From positions 1 to 22,703 of the IMG/VR virus record IMGVR_UViG_3300037963_003456: DNA of 22,703 nucleotides. One strand, written 5' to 3'. The notes beneath the pieces are model-generated. The model had not been told where the DNA came from and searched no databases. It saw nothing but the letters and a program-made list of their open reading frames with translations. The stretch's first letter is position 1; the number at the start of each line of letters is the position of its first letter. Below are positions 1 to 5,805 of this stretch, in pieces. A program made the position numbers and the translations under genes. The stretch is from a virus.

Positions 1-1
1 C

Positions 2-244
2 TACACGGTTTCCGCTGTCACTGAAGACGGTGTGTATTCCGCTGGTGCGTACGGCTCAATCGGTCTTGAAGCGCCTGATGCTGAGGACATGATTGCCTAC
101 GACGCAGTGACTGAAGCTCAAGCTGTGTCTTGGGTGCAAGCTGCGCTTGGTGGAGCGGACAAGGTTGCTGAGATCCATGCTGCTTTGGATGCACAGCTGA
201 CTGAGAAGCGCACTCCTACCACTGGCACTGGCACGCCTTGGTGA
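2..244 (+). CDS. Tail-associated small protein, C-terminal part (5' end outside window)
   Basis: The reading frame is open from the first complete codon, so only the C-terminal 80 residues are visible. They contain an alternating aromatic/Gly segment, then an acidic helical stretch (DAVTEAQAVSWVQAAL) and a C-terminal TGTGTPW. From memory this pattern (DxLTExxVxxWV...LDAQI...TG.PW) is typical of a short protein encoded near tail genes in many tailed phages (DUF7936-like), but no search was run. The stop codon overlaps the next GTG start as GTGA, so the two genes are probably translationally coupled. The position at the upstream edge of a phage late region fits a tail or host-contact accessory role. 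The function is unproven. Confidence 0.6.
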   Translation, partial: YTVSAVTEDGVYSAGAYGSIGLEAPDAEDMIAYDAVTEAQAVSWVQAALGGADKVAEIHAALDAQLTEKRTPTTGTGTPW

Positions 245-321
245 TTTTCCTTGCTGGAGTTGTTGTTGGCGCCTTTCTCGTTACGGGATGGGCGCTTCTT
301 TCTATGTCTGCTGAACGATGA
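241..321 (+). CDS. 26-residue single-pass membrane peptide
   Basis: A GTG start overlaps the preceding stop (GTGA) and the TGA stop overlaps the next ATG (ATGA), which are classic 4-base coupling junctions on both sides. The product, MIFLAGVVVGAFLVTGWALL followed by SMSAER, is one hydrophobic helix of about 20 residues with a short polar tail. I see no signal-peptidase site, so it probably stays in the inner membrane. The exact fit between two coupled genes is the main argument that it is real despite its size. Its role is unknown; phage peptides of this type can assist lysis or membrane remodelling, but nothing here proves that. Confidence 0.6.
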   Translation: MIFLAGVVVGAFLVTGWALLSMSAER

Positions 322-509
322 AACGCCCTGACCCGATGATCGCCGCTAAGCCTGGAGCGGAAGACGTACAGGCAATGGCTGCTCGGACGTTATGGCTTGA
401 AGAGCTGTTTTTCCTTGATGGCCGCGACCAAATCAGCCATCCGCAGCATGGTTTGTTTACTGGGCTTGCTCTTAAGTACCAGAACTTAAATACAACTGAC
501 GGGATCTAA
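318..509 (+). CDS. Small conserved phage protein, unknown function
   Basis: This is a 63-residue soluble protein. Its core TLWLEELFFLDGRDQISHP followed by QHGLFTGL resembles a short family I recall from cyanophages (W-L-D-x-L-Y-x-L-D-G-R...H-P-x-H-G-L-Y-T-G-L). The ATG overlaps the stop of the 26-residue membrane peptide (ATGA), and its TAA overlaps the next ATG (TAATG), so it sits in a compact coupled string. There is no signal peptide or membrane segment. The function is unknown; the context (tail end, envelope proteins) suggests a late gene. Confidence 0.7.
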   Translation: MKRPDPMIAAKPGAEDVQAMAARTLWLEELFFLDGRDQISHPQHGLFTGLALKYQNLNTTDGI

Positions 510-634
510 TGGCTAAATCACTTAGCGGGCAAAATTTTGTCCCTAGCAAGCCGAAAAAGACACGTCAAGGTAATGGACAGCACTCGAAAGTGTCACACGG
601 CAGAAAGAAGTATCGTGGACAAGGAAAACGTTAA
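509..634 (+). CDS. 41-residue basic protein (PSKPKKTRQGNG motif)
   Basis: The start is coupled to the preceding gene through TAATG. The product is strongly basic: MAKSLSGQNFVPSKPKKT, then RQGNGQHSKVSHGRKKYRGQ and a final GKR. The VPSKPKKT...GNG...KKYRGQG layout matches a very small protein I remember from several cyanophages. It contains no hydrophobic segment and is probably unstructured or nucleic-acid-binding. The function is unknown; it resembles in style the Lys-rich proteins in the head region of this window. Confidence 0.65.
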   Translation: MAKSLSGQNFVPSKPKKTRQGNGQHSKVSHGRKKYRGQGKR

Positions 635-645
635 TCCTCTTTCCA

Positions 646-1008
646 ATGATCAAAACTCTCATTGCGAGTGGTGTCGCCGTTTCAGCAGCTGCGCTGGCAT
701 CTCCTGCTCTCGCAGACGTCTATGTGAACCCTGAGTTCAACGGTGGCGCTTATGGCAAAGATTGGCTCGGTGGAACGCTGAACCTTGATGTTGGCTTTGA
801 AGGCGGTTCTGGCGCCTACAGCTATTACATCCAAGGTGGTCCCGCAATCGTCATGCCTGACGGTGAAGACCAAGAGTTTGAACTGGCTGGCAAGCTTGGT
901 GGCTCTGTCGCTGTTAGTTCCAATGCTTCCGTATATGCGGAACTTAGCGGCATGACTGGCGATGAGCTTTCGGTTGGCACAAAGCTGGGCATGAAGTATT
1001 CATTCTGA
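646..1008 (+). CDS. Secreted beta-rich outer-membrane/porin-like protein
   Basis: The 120-residue product has a clear Sec signal peptide (MIK, a hydrophobic core of about 15 residues, cleavage after ALA at about 23). The mature part alternates polar and aromatic/aliphatic residues in beta-strand style (VYVNPEFNG, YYIQGGPAIV, SVGTKLGMKYSF) and ends in Phe, as outer-membrane barrels often do. Proteins with VYVNPE...YYVQGGPA...YGTKLGLKYNF recur in cyanophages, as far as I recall. It is too short for a full porin, so it may be a small barrel or a periplasmic beta protein. A terminator follows about 40 bases downstream, closing the transcription unit. No clear Shine-Dalgarno sequence precedes the start. 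Confidence 0.7.
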   Translation: MIKTLIASGVAVSAAALASPALADVYVNPEFNGGAYGKDWLGGTLNLDVGFEGGSGAYSYYIQGGPAIVMPDGEDQEFELAGKLGGSVAVSSNASVYAELSGMTGDELSVGTKLGMKYSF

Positions 1009-1047
1009 GCTATAACAAGCGCAGGTTTCTCACACAGACCGACATCA

Positions 1048-1074
1048 GGCTCCCGCAAGGGGGCCTTTTGTTTT
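1048..1074 (+). terminator. Rho-independent terminator
   Basis: A 7-bp stem GGCTCCC / GGGGGCC (one G-T wobble) with a GCAA loop is followed by TTTTGTTTT. It lies between the secreted beta protein and the next membrane-protein gene, and probably ends the transcript coming from the tail side. Confidence 0.8.
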
Positions 1075-1087
1075 ACCTGGAGCCATC

Positions 1088-1324
1088 ATGCAAAAGCTTT
1101 TCAACGTGATGTCCGTCGCATCCTTTGTGATGTCAGCGGGCATGGTTGCTGGATCGGTGATGCTTTACACGCGCATCCCATCACTGACTAAGCGTTACGT
1201 CAGTGAGCTGAAGCTTGAGCTGACCCAGATGATCACTGAAATGGTGCCTGGTCAGATTGATGAGGTCATGCCAGAACTTCCGACGCAGACTGGCCCAGCA
1301 ATGCCAATCAAGTCACCATTTTAG
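1088..1324 (+). CDS. Single-pass membrane protein with Pro-rich tail
   Basis: The 78-residue product has an N-terminal hydrophobic helix (about residues 6-27), a charged helical middle (SELKLELTQMITEMVPGQIDEV) and a C-terminus LPTQTGPAMPIKSPF. GGAG sits 6 bases before the ATG. The TM helix plus ...PELPTETGPA.P...PF layout resembles a small protein I recall from cyanophages and marine picocyanobacteria. The 3' end overlaps the convergent gene on the minus strand by 17 bases. The function is unknown; a virion or envelope attachment role is only a guess from its neighbours. Confidence 0.7.
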   Translation: MQKLFNVMSVASFVMSAGMVAGSVMLYTRIPSLTKRYVSELKLELTQMITEMVPGQIDEVMPELPTQTGPAMPIKSPF

Positions 1325-1622
1325 TGTTGGCGGTTGGATCGTCGTCATGAGCTTCAGGCCCGAAGCCTTCAGCTTTGATTTTTGCCATATCAAGTTCTGG
1401 CGCGGGTGCCTCAGCTTTCTGCTCAAACGACGCAAGCCATTCGCGTAAAGCGTCACCAGTTGGTGTGCCCTTTGGCCATTTGACCCACTTGAGAATTGCT
1501 TTTGGATCGGTAAATGGTCTGGCAGATTTGCCGCACAATACGGTGTAAACAACAGGCGGCCCTTCACGTCTGCGGTTACGTTCAATCCAGAGCTGACCTG
1601 CTGTAAACCGTTCTGACTTCAT
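1308..1622 (-). CDS. Conserved phage hypothetical protein
   Basis: This is a 104-residue soluble protein with the core VVYTVLCGKSARPFTDPKAI then LKWVKWPKGTPTGDALREWL, which looks like a compact conserved domain; I recall close relatives in cyanophages, without a known function. The C-terminal third is Ala/Pro/Glu-rich and probably disordered. It is the only gene of its minus-strand unit, convergent with the upstream membrane protein. Its ATG shares two bases with the ATG of the divergent gene on the plus strand (CATG at 1620-1623), so its promoter and ribosome-binding site must lie inside that gene. Confidence 0.7.
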   Translation of the reverse strand: MKSERFTAGQLWIERNRRREGPPVVYTVLCGKSARPFTDPKAILKWVKWPKGTPTGDALREWLASFEQKAEAPAPELDMAKIKAEGFGPEAHDDDPTANTKMVT

Positions 1623-2397
1623 GCCGGAGATTCCTGAGATCGGGGTAAATGCAATCGGCGTTCCAATGATCTCTATTGGTCAGCCGATACCACCACCTGT
1701 TTTACCAGCAGCACCACCAGTTACGTCAGCACGCTTTCCAGTTATTGATATGCCTGGCTGTGTTCGCGCCAGGATTAGTCAGGGCAGAGGCGTCGAAACG
1801 TTTGAAGATGATCCGCGAGGGATAGTCACCTTGTGTGATGGAGCGGCACCAGTCTTTGAAGCACTGGACTATAGACCGCGTGACTTTACGTGGGTTAGTC
1901 CACCTGAAGCGCCAATAAAAAGGCCGGAGGTGGCTGCCCCGGCCCAGTCCCCTCTTGACGTGCAACCGGCCTTGGCTACCGGCAACTCAAAGATGCCACC
2001 AGATCCACCATGTCCACCATTCGGTGCGAAAGAAATCGGATCGTTTAACAAATTAGGTACAAAAGTTCTTGCGGGTTATGAGCTGAAGGATGGCAAGTGC
2101 GTGAAAATCTGGGATCCAGTGCCTGTTAGTCAGGTGGTTAATAACTATGTGCCTGATGCTGGTCCGACTGTATCTATTGCGTTGACAGCTGCTTTCGCCA
2201 CAACTGTGGCGATTTTTGCCAAACCAATCGCGTCAGTGCTGCAGAAACTGGCGAAGCCTTTGACGAAGAAGGTGGTGAAGAAGATCAATCAGAAGCTTGG
2301 CCGTAAGGAGAAACTGGAATCCTTGCAGCAGCGGCGGGTGATTCAGCGTCACCGGAATCAAGCCATTCGCGATCTGAGGCGCGCTCTGGGTAAATGA
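1621..2397 (+). CDS. Pro-rich membrane-associated conserved cyanophage protein
   Basis: In this 258-residue protein, residues 1-40 are Pro/Val-rich, followed by a small domain with MPGCVRAR...DDPRGIVTLCDG (two Cys), a Pro/Ala linker, a second Cys-containing patch (PPCPPFGAKEIGSFNKLGTK...DGKCVKIWDPVPV), one transmembrane helix (about 188-205) and a very basic C-terminal helix (KPLTKKVVKKINQKL...RHRNQAIRDLRRALGK). I recall this order (PGCV motif, Cys pair, NNY/P, TM, basic tail) from cyanomyophage proteins of unknown function. The basic tail after the TM segment suggests the C-terminus faces the cytoplasm. The last 113 bases overlap the gene on the opposite strand. The start codon is entangled with the divergent gene. 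Confidence 0.7.
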   Translation: MPEIPEIGVNAIGVPMISIGQPIPPPVLPAAPPVTSARFPVIDMPGCVRARISQGRGVETFEDDPRGIVTLCDGAAPVFEALDYRPRDFTWVSPPEAPIKRPEVAAPAQSPLDVQPALATGNSKMPPDPPCPPFGAKEIGSFNKLGTKVLAGYELKDGKCVKIWDPVPVSQVVNNYVPDAGPTVSIALTAAFATTVAIFAKPIASVLQKLAKPLTKKVVKKINQKLGRKEKLESLQQRRVIQRHRNQAIRDLRRALGK

Positions 2398-3055
2398 TCT
2401 GGTGCGTGTGGTCTTCTACGGGTTTGGGCTTGAGAACCACATCAGCACAGATGGCATAGAACGGCGAGGTCTTGGCAAAGCCGTAGCCTTCGCGTTTGGC
2501 TTCAGCGCAAGCCTTGAGACGCCCCATCTCGTAGTTAAGGCGCTTGTCGGCTAAGGCTTGTTCGTAAAGGGCGACTTGTTTGCGTTGAGCGTCTTTGCAC
2601 AGGTTGATCGGGCCCCAGTCCAGCGGGACTGAAAACGTTGCAGTGATGCCGAAGTTATTACTGAAGTTCTGGCGGTAGCCTGTCCGCATCGGCTTGTAGT
2701 ACAGGATGTTGCCAGGGTTATCGGGGATTCCGTCTGGCCCGTTTAGCCCTGTTTCTGGGTCGATTAGGCCAAAGTTGTCACTGTTGTCGTAGACGGGCTC
2801 TTGATAATACTGATTGTTTGGCTTGCCAAAAGAATGCGTCGAAGACACAAAGGGGGAGATGTTTAGCGTGGCTCCATCGCATTGAATGCCGCTGCCTACT
2901 GAATACTTCATGTACTGCCCAGGCGTAATTTGCACAGCCTGGTTGACAACTGAACCACTGCTGTTGGACACAGGCGATGCAGTTGCACTGACTTGTGCTG
3001 CTGCTGGAGCGGTATAGATCAAGCTGAGCAGCAGAGCAGATGCTGTCGCTCTCAT
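2285..3055 (-). CDS. Secreted conserved cyanophage protein (last gene of envelope operon)
   Basis: The 256-residue product has a Sec signal peptide (MRATASALLLSLIYTAPAAA, cleavage near residue 20). The mature part starts Ser/Thr/Gln-rich (SSGSVVNQAVQITPG), includes Cys-containing strands (GIQCDGATLNISPFVSSTHS), an aromatic central block and a helical region with Cys residues (LCKDAQRKQVALYEQAL, LKACAEAKREG, FYAICADVVL). The start overlaps the preceding gene's stop (ATGA). I recall similar proteins in T4-like cyanophages, always next to relatives of the two upstream genes, so the three probably act together at the periplasm or outer envelope. The C-terminal tail (DREWLDSGDAESPAAA) overlaps the end of the plus-strand gene. 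The biochemical role is unknown. Confidence 0.75.
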   Translation of the reverse strand: MRATASALLLSLIYTAPAAAQVSATASPVSNSSGSVVNQAVQITPGQYMKYSVGSGIQCDGATLNISPFVSSTHSFGKPNNQYYQEPVYDNSDNFGLIDPETGLNGPDGIPDNPGNILYYKPMRTGYRQNFSNNFGITATFSVPLDWGPINLCKDAQRKQVALYEQALADKRLNYEMGRLKACAEAKREGYGFAKTSPFYAICADVVLKPKPVEDHTHQIIYPERASDREWLDSGDAESPAAAARIPVSPYGQASD

Positions 3056-3465
3056 TGGCTGAATGTGCTGGTGGAGTCGGTAACGCTTTCAATTACCGTT
3101 TCACGGTCAATCATCACTTTCTCAATCAATCCAGGGCCGCTGTAGGTTTCTGCGAATTGGAACGCAGCGCCGGGTGTAGTTTGCACCCAAGTCGAGCGAC
3201 TTGAAAGGTTCAGTGACTTGGTGCCTGCTGATGGGCTAACGCCGCCGCCGGATGGTTCAACACCGGTCCCGCTAACGGAGTATTCAAAGCCTGTGCGGTA
3301 GGACTCAGACCGGATGCTTTCTTTGACGACTGTTTTTGTCTCTGTGTGAGACGTAACGACTCCTTGAGAGAAATTTGGCACCACGGGGACCGATTTTGCT
3401 TCTGGGGCGGCGAGAGCAATAACGCAAAGGACGCCCCACGCGATATAAAGACCCGTCCAGATCAT
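3052..3465 (-). CDS. Secreted beta-rich conserved cyanophage protein
   Basis: The 137-residue product has an N-terminal hydrophobic segment (residues 2-20, possibly cleaved near APEAKS or retained as an anchor). The rest is a Ser/Thr/Gly-rich beta protein with RTGFEYSVSGTGVEPSGG, AFQFAETYSGPGLIEKVMID and a C-terminal ESVTDSTSTFSQ. The SYSVSGTGV-type motif also occurs in the neighbouring upstream gene (SYSISGNGVD), so the two look like distant paralogues. Both ends use 4-base ATGA overlaps. Proteins of this kind occur as a set in cyanomyophages as I remember them. A secreted or envelope location is inferred; the function is unknown. Confidence 0.75.
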   Translation of the reverse strand: MIWTGLYIAWGVLCVIALAAPEAKSVPVVPNFSQGVVTSHTETKTVVKESIRSESYRTGFEYSVSGTGVEPSGGGVSPSAGTKSLNLSSRSTWVQTTPGAAFQFAETYSGPGLIEKVMIDRETVIESVTDSTSTFSQ

Positions 3466-3968
3466 CTAACGGTCAGCTCACTGATGACTTGACCGATTGC
3501 ACTTGTGTTGGCTCCGCCTGGGCTGATTGTGATGGTTCCAGCTGTGGTCACAGATCCACTAAGGCCCGTATTGGTGCCAGCAGCTGTGCTGGTTACGTCA
3601 CCAAAAGCGGGAACAGCGCCAACAGTCGGAGCTGACGTTGGAACGGTATCGCCTTGCGTGTAGCTAGTCGCAAAGCTAAATGAGTTGCCGGCGGTTTTTT
3701 GCGTTGCGTCTGGAATCGTGATTGCGTTTACGCCGTTAGTGGCTGCACCAAGTCCACCAAGAGCGTCAGCAGTGGTGTTGCCACCTGCTGTGACTGACGT
3801 ATCGACTCCATTTCCGCTAATGCTGTAGCTGTTTCCAACCCGAATCGCACGGCTTGAAGCAGCGCCAACATCGAGTTGCACTGAACTACTGATTCGGTGG
3901 GTTAAATCAGCCTTGGCAGGCAAAGCAGCTGCCAATGTGATTCCCAATACCAAAAGTGAGCGGTTCAT
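3462..3968 (-). CDS. Secreted Ser/Thr/Gly-rich conserved cyanophage protein
   Basis: The 168-residue product has a textbook signal peptide (MNRSLLVLGITLAAALPAKA, then DLTH). The mature protein is low in charge and rich in Ser, Thr, Gly and Ala, with RVGNSYSISGNGVD, SFATSYTQGDTVPTSAPTVG and a C-terminal GQVISELTVR. It resembles an extracellular beta-fold protein, and relatives beginning ADLTHxIxSSxQL are familiar to me from cyanophages. It is coupled to both neighbours by ATGA overlaps. A role in altering the host surface or in the virion is possible, but nothing in the sequence decides. Confidence 0.75.
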   Translation of the reverse strand: MNRSLLVLGITLAAALPAKADLTHRISSSVQLDVGAASSRAIRVGNSYSISGNGVDTSVTAGGNTTADALGGLGAATNGVNAITIPDATQKTAGNSFSFATSYTQGDTVPTSAPTVGAVPAFGDVTSTAAGTNTGLSGSVTTAGTITISPGGANTSAIGQVISELTVR

Positions 3969-4186
3969 TTGATGCCAGCTTTGGTGTCTTTGTTGTCAAC
4001 GATAGTCGGTTTCTTATTTCCACTTCCATTGTTCTTCCTCTCAATCCCAAACGAAGCCATCGCTCCAGTCAGTAGTGACGCCACGAACGTATTGTCCATT
4101 TTCATCTGAGGGAAGATTCCCAGATACGAAGCGGTCAGCAGGGCAGCGCTCCAAGCCAAGACCAAAGCCTTGACGATGTCTGCCAT
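3965..4186 (-). CDS. Small one-TM membrane protein, holin-like
   Basis: I chose the internal ATG at 4186 (MADIVKALVLAWSAALL...) because GGAAGG lies 7 bases upstream; an ATG 45 bases further upstream (4231) would add a polar MATNPEDQHE-type extension and cannot be excluded. The 73-residue product has one hydrophobic helix at about residues 4-24 and a second weaker one (FVASLLTGAMASFGIE), then a Lys/Asp-rich tail. Size, topology and a charged C-terminus are holin-like, and an endolysin candidate is transcribed divergently next door. It is equally likely to be an anchor for the secreted proteins of its operon. It is the first gene of the four-gene minus-strand envelope operon. Confidence 0.6.
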   Translation of the reverse strand: MADIVKALVLAWSAALLTASYLGIFPQMKMDNTFVASLLTGAMASFGIERKNNGSGNKKPTIVDNKDTKAGIK

Positions 4187-4247
4187 TGAGACGCCTTCCT
4201 TTTCGTGCTGATCCTCAGGATTGGTGGCCATAGCGAGATAGAGCTAC

Positions 4248-4269
4248 CGTTACAGCGTAACGAGGTCAA
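4248..4269. promoter_or_regulatory. Dyad operator-like site between divergent envelope and lysis operons
   Basis: CGTTAC-AGC-GTAACG is a perfect 6-bp inverted repeat (4248-4262) in the 87-base gap between the two divergent operons. On the minus strand TTGACC (4264-4269) could be a -35 box whose spacer contains the dyad, with TAGCTC or TATCTC as a poor -10. A regulator binding here could control both operons. The dyad could also form a short RNA hairpin. Confidence 0.45.
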
Positions 4270-4273
4270 GCAA

Positions 4274-4447
4274 ATGCTTCTAATCCTCAAGCCGATTTTG
4301 ATGACCGCCTGGAAATCACGGGCGTTCAAAGAGTTGATCGTGGCGATGCTGGAGAAGATCGTTAGCCGCACAGATAACGATTTGGATGACCTTGCAGTCA
4401 AGCATCTCAAGGACTTGCTGTTGCCTGACACAAGAGTTGAAAAGTAG
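4274..4447 (+). CDS. 57-residue helical protein, unknown
   Basis: I used the ATG at 4274 because the longer frame would start inside the divergent promoter region. The product begins hydrophobic (MLLILKPILMTAWKSRAFKE) and continues as an amphipathic helix (LIVAMLEKIV...DLDDLAVKHLKDLLL). The first 12 residues could insert into a membrane, but there is no complete transmembrane helix. The stop codon is immediately followed by the GTG start of the papain/C39-like gene, so the two are co-transcribed. A lysis-related helper role is possible from context only. Confidence 0.6.
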   Translation: MLLILKPILMTAWKSRAFKELIVAMLEKIVSRTDNDLDDLAVKHLKDLLLPDTRVEK

Positions 4448-5194
4448 GTGGCGACTGGCATCATCCAACTGACCCTGTTGCTTACGGCCATGGCCTTTGC
4501 TTTGCTGCCGTTCTTCCAATTTTTCCGTGGTACGCCCCACCAGCTGGCTGCAATTAAGGAACTTGAGGAGTCGGTGCCAGAGGGCCTACTGGAGGAAGAC
4601 GCAGACTGGTTCCAATCTTGGAAGGAAAGCGGCTATGACCAGCAAATATATATGCCCTACTTCACACAGCTCGACAACAAGACCGGCACTGGTTACAGGG
4701 AATGCTTCTCCTCGGCCAGCGCCATGGTGGCGGCGTATTACAAGAGAGTTACGACAGATGATGAGTACAACGAGATCCGCGCCAAGTTCGGAGACACCAC
4801 CTCAGTAGAGGCGCACTTGGCGGCGCTGCAGAGTCTTGGGCTGCAGGCTGAGTTCCGCAAAGACGGTACCGCTGACATGGTCGAGCTGGAGATTGAAAAC
4901 GGCAGGCCAGTCCTCGTAGCTTGGCTCCATGCTGGAAATATGCTCTTGGGTGAGCCACCAATGTGCAACGGCTTGGGCTGTGGTCATTGGAGCGTGATCA
5001 GCGGCTACGCAGGCAAGAACAGCAGTGATCCAGAGTGGATCATGCAAGACCCGAGGGGCTACCCCGAAATGGAAAAGGGGGGCCACTCAAACCCTCATAA
5101 AGGTCGCAACGTTCGCGTCAGGCAGGCTGCCTTTTATCAACGGTGGCAGGCGGAAGGCCCTGGGACGGGATGGGTGATTCTCGTCAATGAGTGA
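4448..5194 (+). CDS. Membrane-anchored papain/C39-like cysteine peptidase, endolysin candidate
   Basis: The 248-residue protein has a GTG start directly after the preceding stop. Residues 1-25 form a hydrophobic N-terminal segment (MATGIIQLTLLLTAMAFALL) that could act as a signal anchor. The rest has the hallmarks of a papain-fold domain of the peptidase C39 type: a Cys nucleophile in YRECFSSASAMVAAYY, a downstream His in GCGHWSVISGYA, and Asp in WIMQDPRGY. Enzymes of this fold cleave peptide bonds, including peptidoglycan cross-bridges, which fits phage lysis; no separate lysozyme or amidase gene is in the window. A signal-anchor endolysin or a protein acting on host envelope proteins are both possible. 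The last 8 bases overlap the next gene. Confidence 0.7.
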   Translation: MATGIIQLTLLLTAMAFALLPFFQFFRGTPHQLAAIKELEESVPEGLLEEDADWFQSWKESGYDQQIYMPYFTQLDNKTGTGYRECFSSASAMVAAYYKRVTTDDEYNEIRAKFGDTTSVEAHLAALQSLGLQAEFRKDGTADMVELEIENGRPVLVAWLHAGNMLLGEPPMCNGLGCGHWSVISGYAGKNSSDPEWIMQDPRGYPEMEKGGHSNPHKGRNVRVRQAAFYQRWQAEGPGTGWVILVNE

Positions 5195-5432
5195 GCTTTA
5201 TTCGGTCTGGGCGTTTCTCACTGCGTTCTGGACCACTGTTGTCGTGCAGTGTGCCAAGCCTGTCAACTGGGATCAGTGTTCACAGGTGAATGATTGGCTT
5301 GTTCCGTGGGCACGAGACGTCATGGACATGCATAAAAACGGTGCTTACCATTCGGAAAGAAAGATACTGAAACAATCCGATGGGCTGGGCAACTTGGATG
5401 CAGGTCAAGCCCACTCACGAGGAACTCTTTGA
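5187..5432 (+). CDS. Membrane protein downstream of the papain/C39-like gene
   Basis: The ATG lies within the end of the preceding gene (8-base overlap). The N-terminus is hydrophobic (SVWAFLTAFWTTVVVQCA, residues 6-23), followed by a soluble part with NWDQCSQVNDWLVPWARDVM. Two Cys residues follow the TM segment, so an outside disulphide is possible. The last ~18 residues overlap the next frame and may be less constrained. The position directly after the endolysin candidate is where spanin-like genes often sit, but no lipobox or coiled coil is visible, so I leave the function open. Confidence 0.55.
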   Translation: MSELYSVWAFLTAFWTTVVVQCAKPVNWDQCSQVNDWLVPWARDVMDMHKNGAYHSERKILKQSDGLGNLDAGQAHSRGTL

Positions 5433-5595
5433 GATTGAACGAAGCGTTAGAAACGTCCAGAACTGCACCGACGAAGAGCAACTAAAAATGATCTGCGCTT
5501 CGCTCGTGCGTCAAAACTTTCATCAATCAAAGCTGCTGAGCCAGGCCGTAGGTCGAATCGGTGAGCTAGACGCCAAACTCGCTTGCTGGGACTAA
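5380..5595 (+). CDS. Small conserved phage protein, unknown function
   Basis: The start could be ATG 5380 or ATG 5398 (MQVKPTHEELFEIERSVRNV); neither has a clear Shine-Dalgarno sequence. The product is mostly helical: KPTHEELFEIERSVRNVQNC, DEEQLKMICASLVRQNFHQS, AVGRIGELDAKLACWD. It resembles a family of short phage proteins I recall (KPTxEELxxIxRDV...QLxxMxVxxxxxxxQ...G-R-I-x-x-L) found near lysis or tail genes. It overlaps the upstream gene by 53 bases and shares CTAA with the convergent early gene, so two opposing transcription units end within 4 bases of each other. Confidence 0.65.
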   Translation: MGWATWMQVKPTHEELFEIERSVRNVQNCTDEEQLKMICASLVRQNFHQSKLLSQAVGRIGELDAKLACWD

Positions 5596-5756
5596 GAACC
5601 CTTGCCCAAAATCTTGGTGCGGTAGTACCTCACGCACGATTCGTAGAACCACCTGGCCTTCCAGTCATGCTTGAAGTAACGGACGGTCCCGCCGTGGCTG
5701 ACTTCCCAAACCAGCAAGCCGTCTTGCTGCACCTGTTTGATGGTTGGTTTTGTCAT
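5592..5756 (-). CDS. 54-residue early protein, unknown
   Basis: I chose ATG 5756 (MTKPTIKQVQQDGLLVWEVS) over a longer in-frame start because the preceding 30 bases are full of the block's repeat motif and the longer N-terminus (MTACLHRS) looks unrelated. The product is compact and aromatic (VRYFKHDWKARWFYESCVRY) and basic at the end (RTKILGKGS). The ATG is part of the 9-mer GATCTATGA. It is the last gene of the early block, 49 bases after ssb. No family is recognised. Confidence 0.6.
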   Translation of the reverse strand: MTKPTIKQVQQDGLLVWEVSHGGTVRYFKHDWKARWFYESCVRYYRTKILGKGS

Positions 5757-5805
5757 AGATCTGTGCAGGCAGGCCGTCATAGATTTGGCCTGCCCGATTT
5801 TTAGC

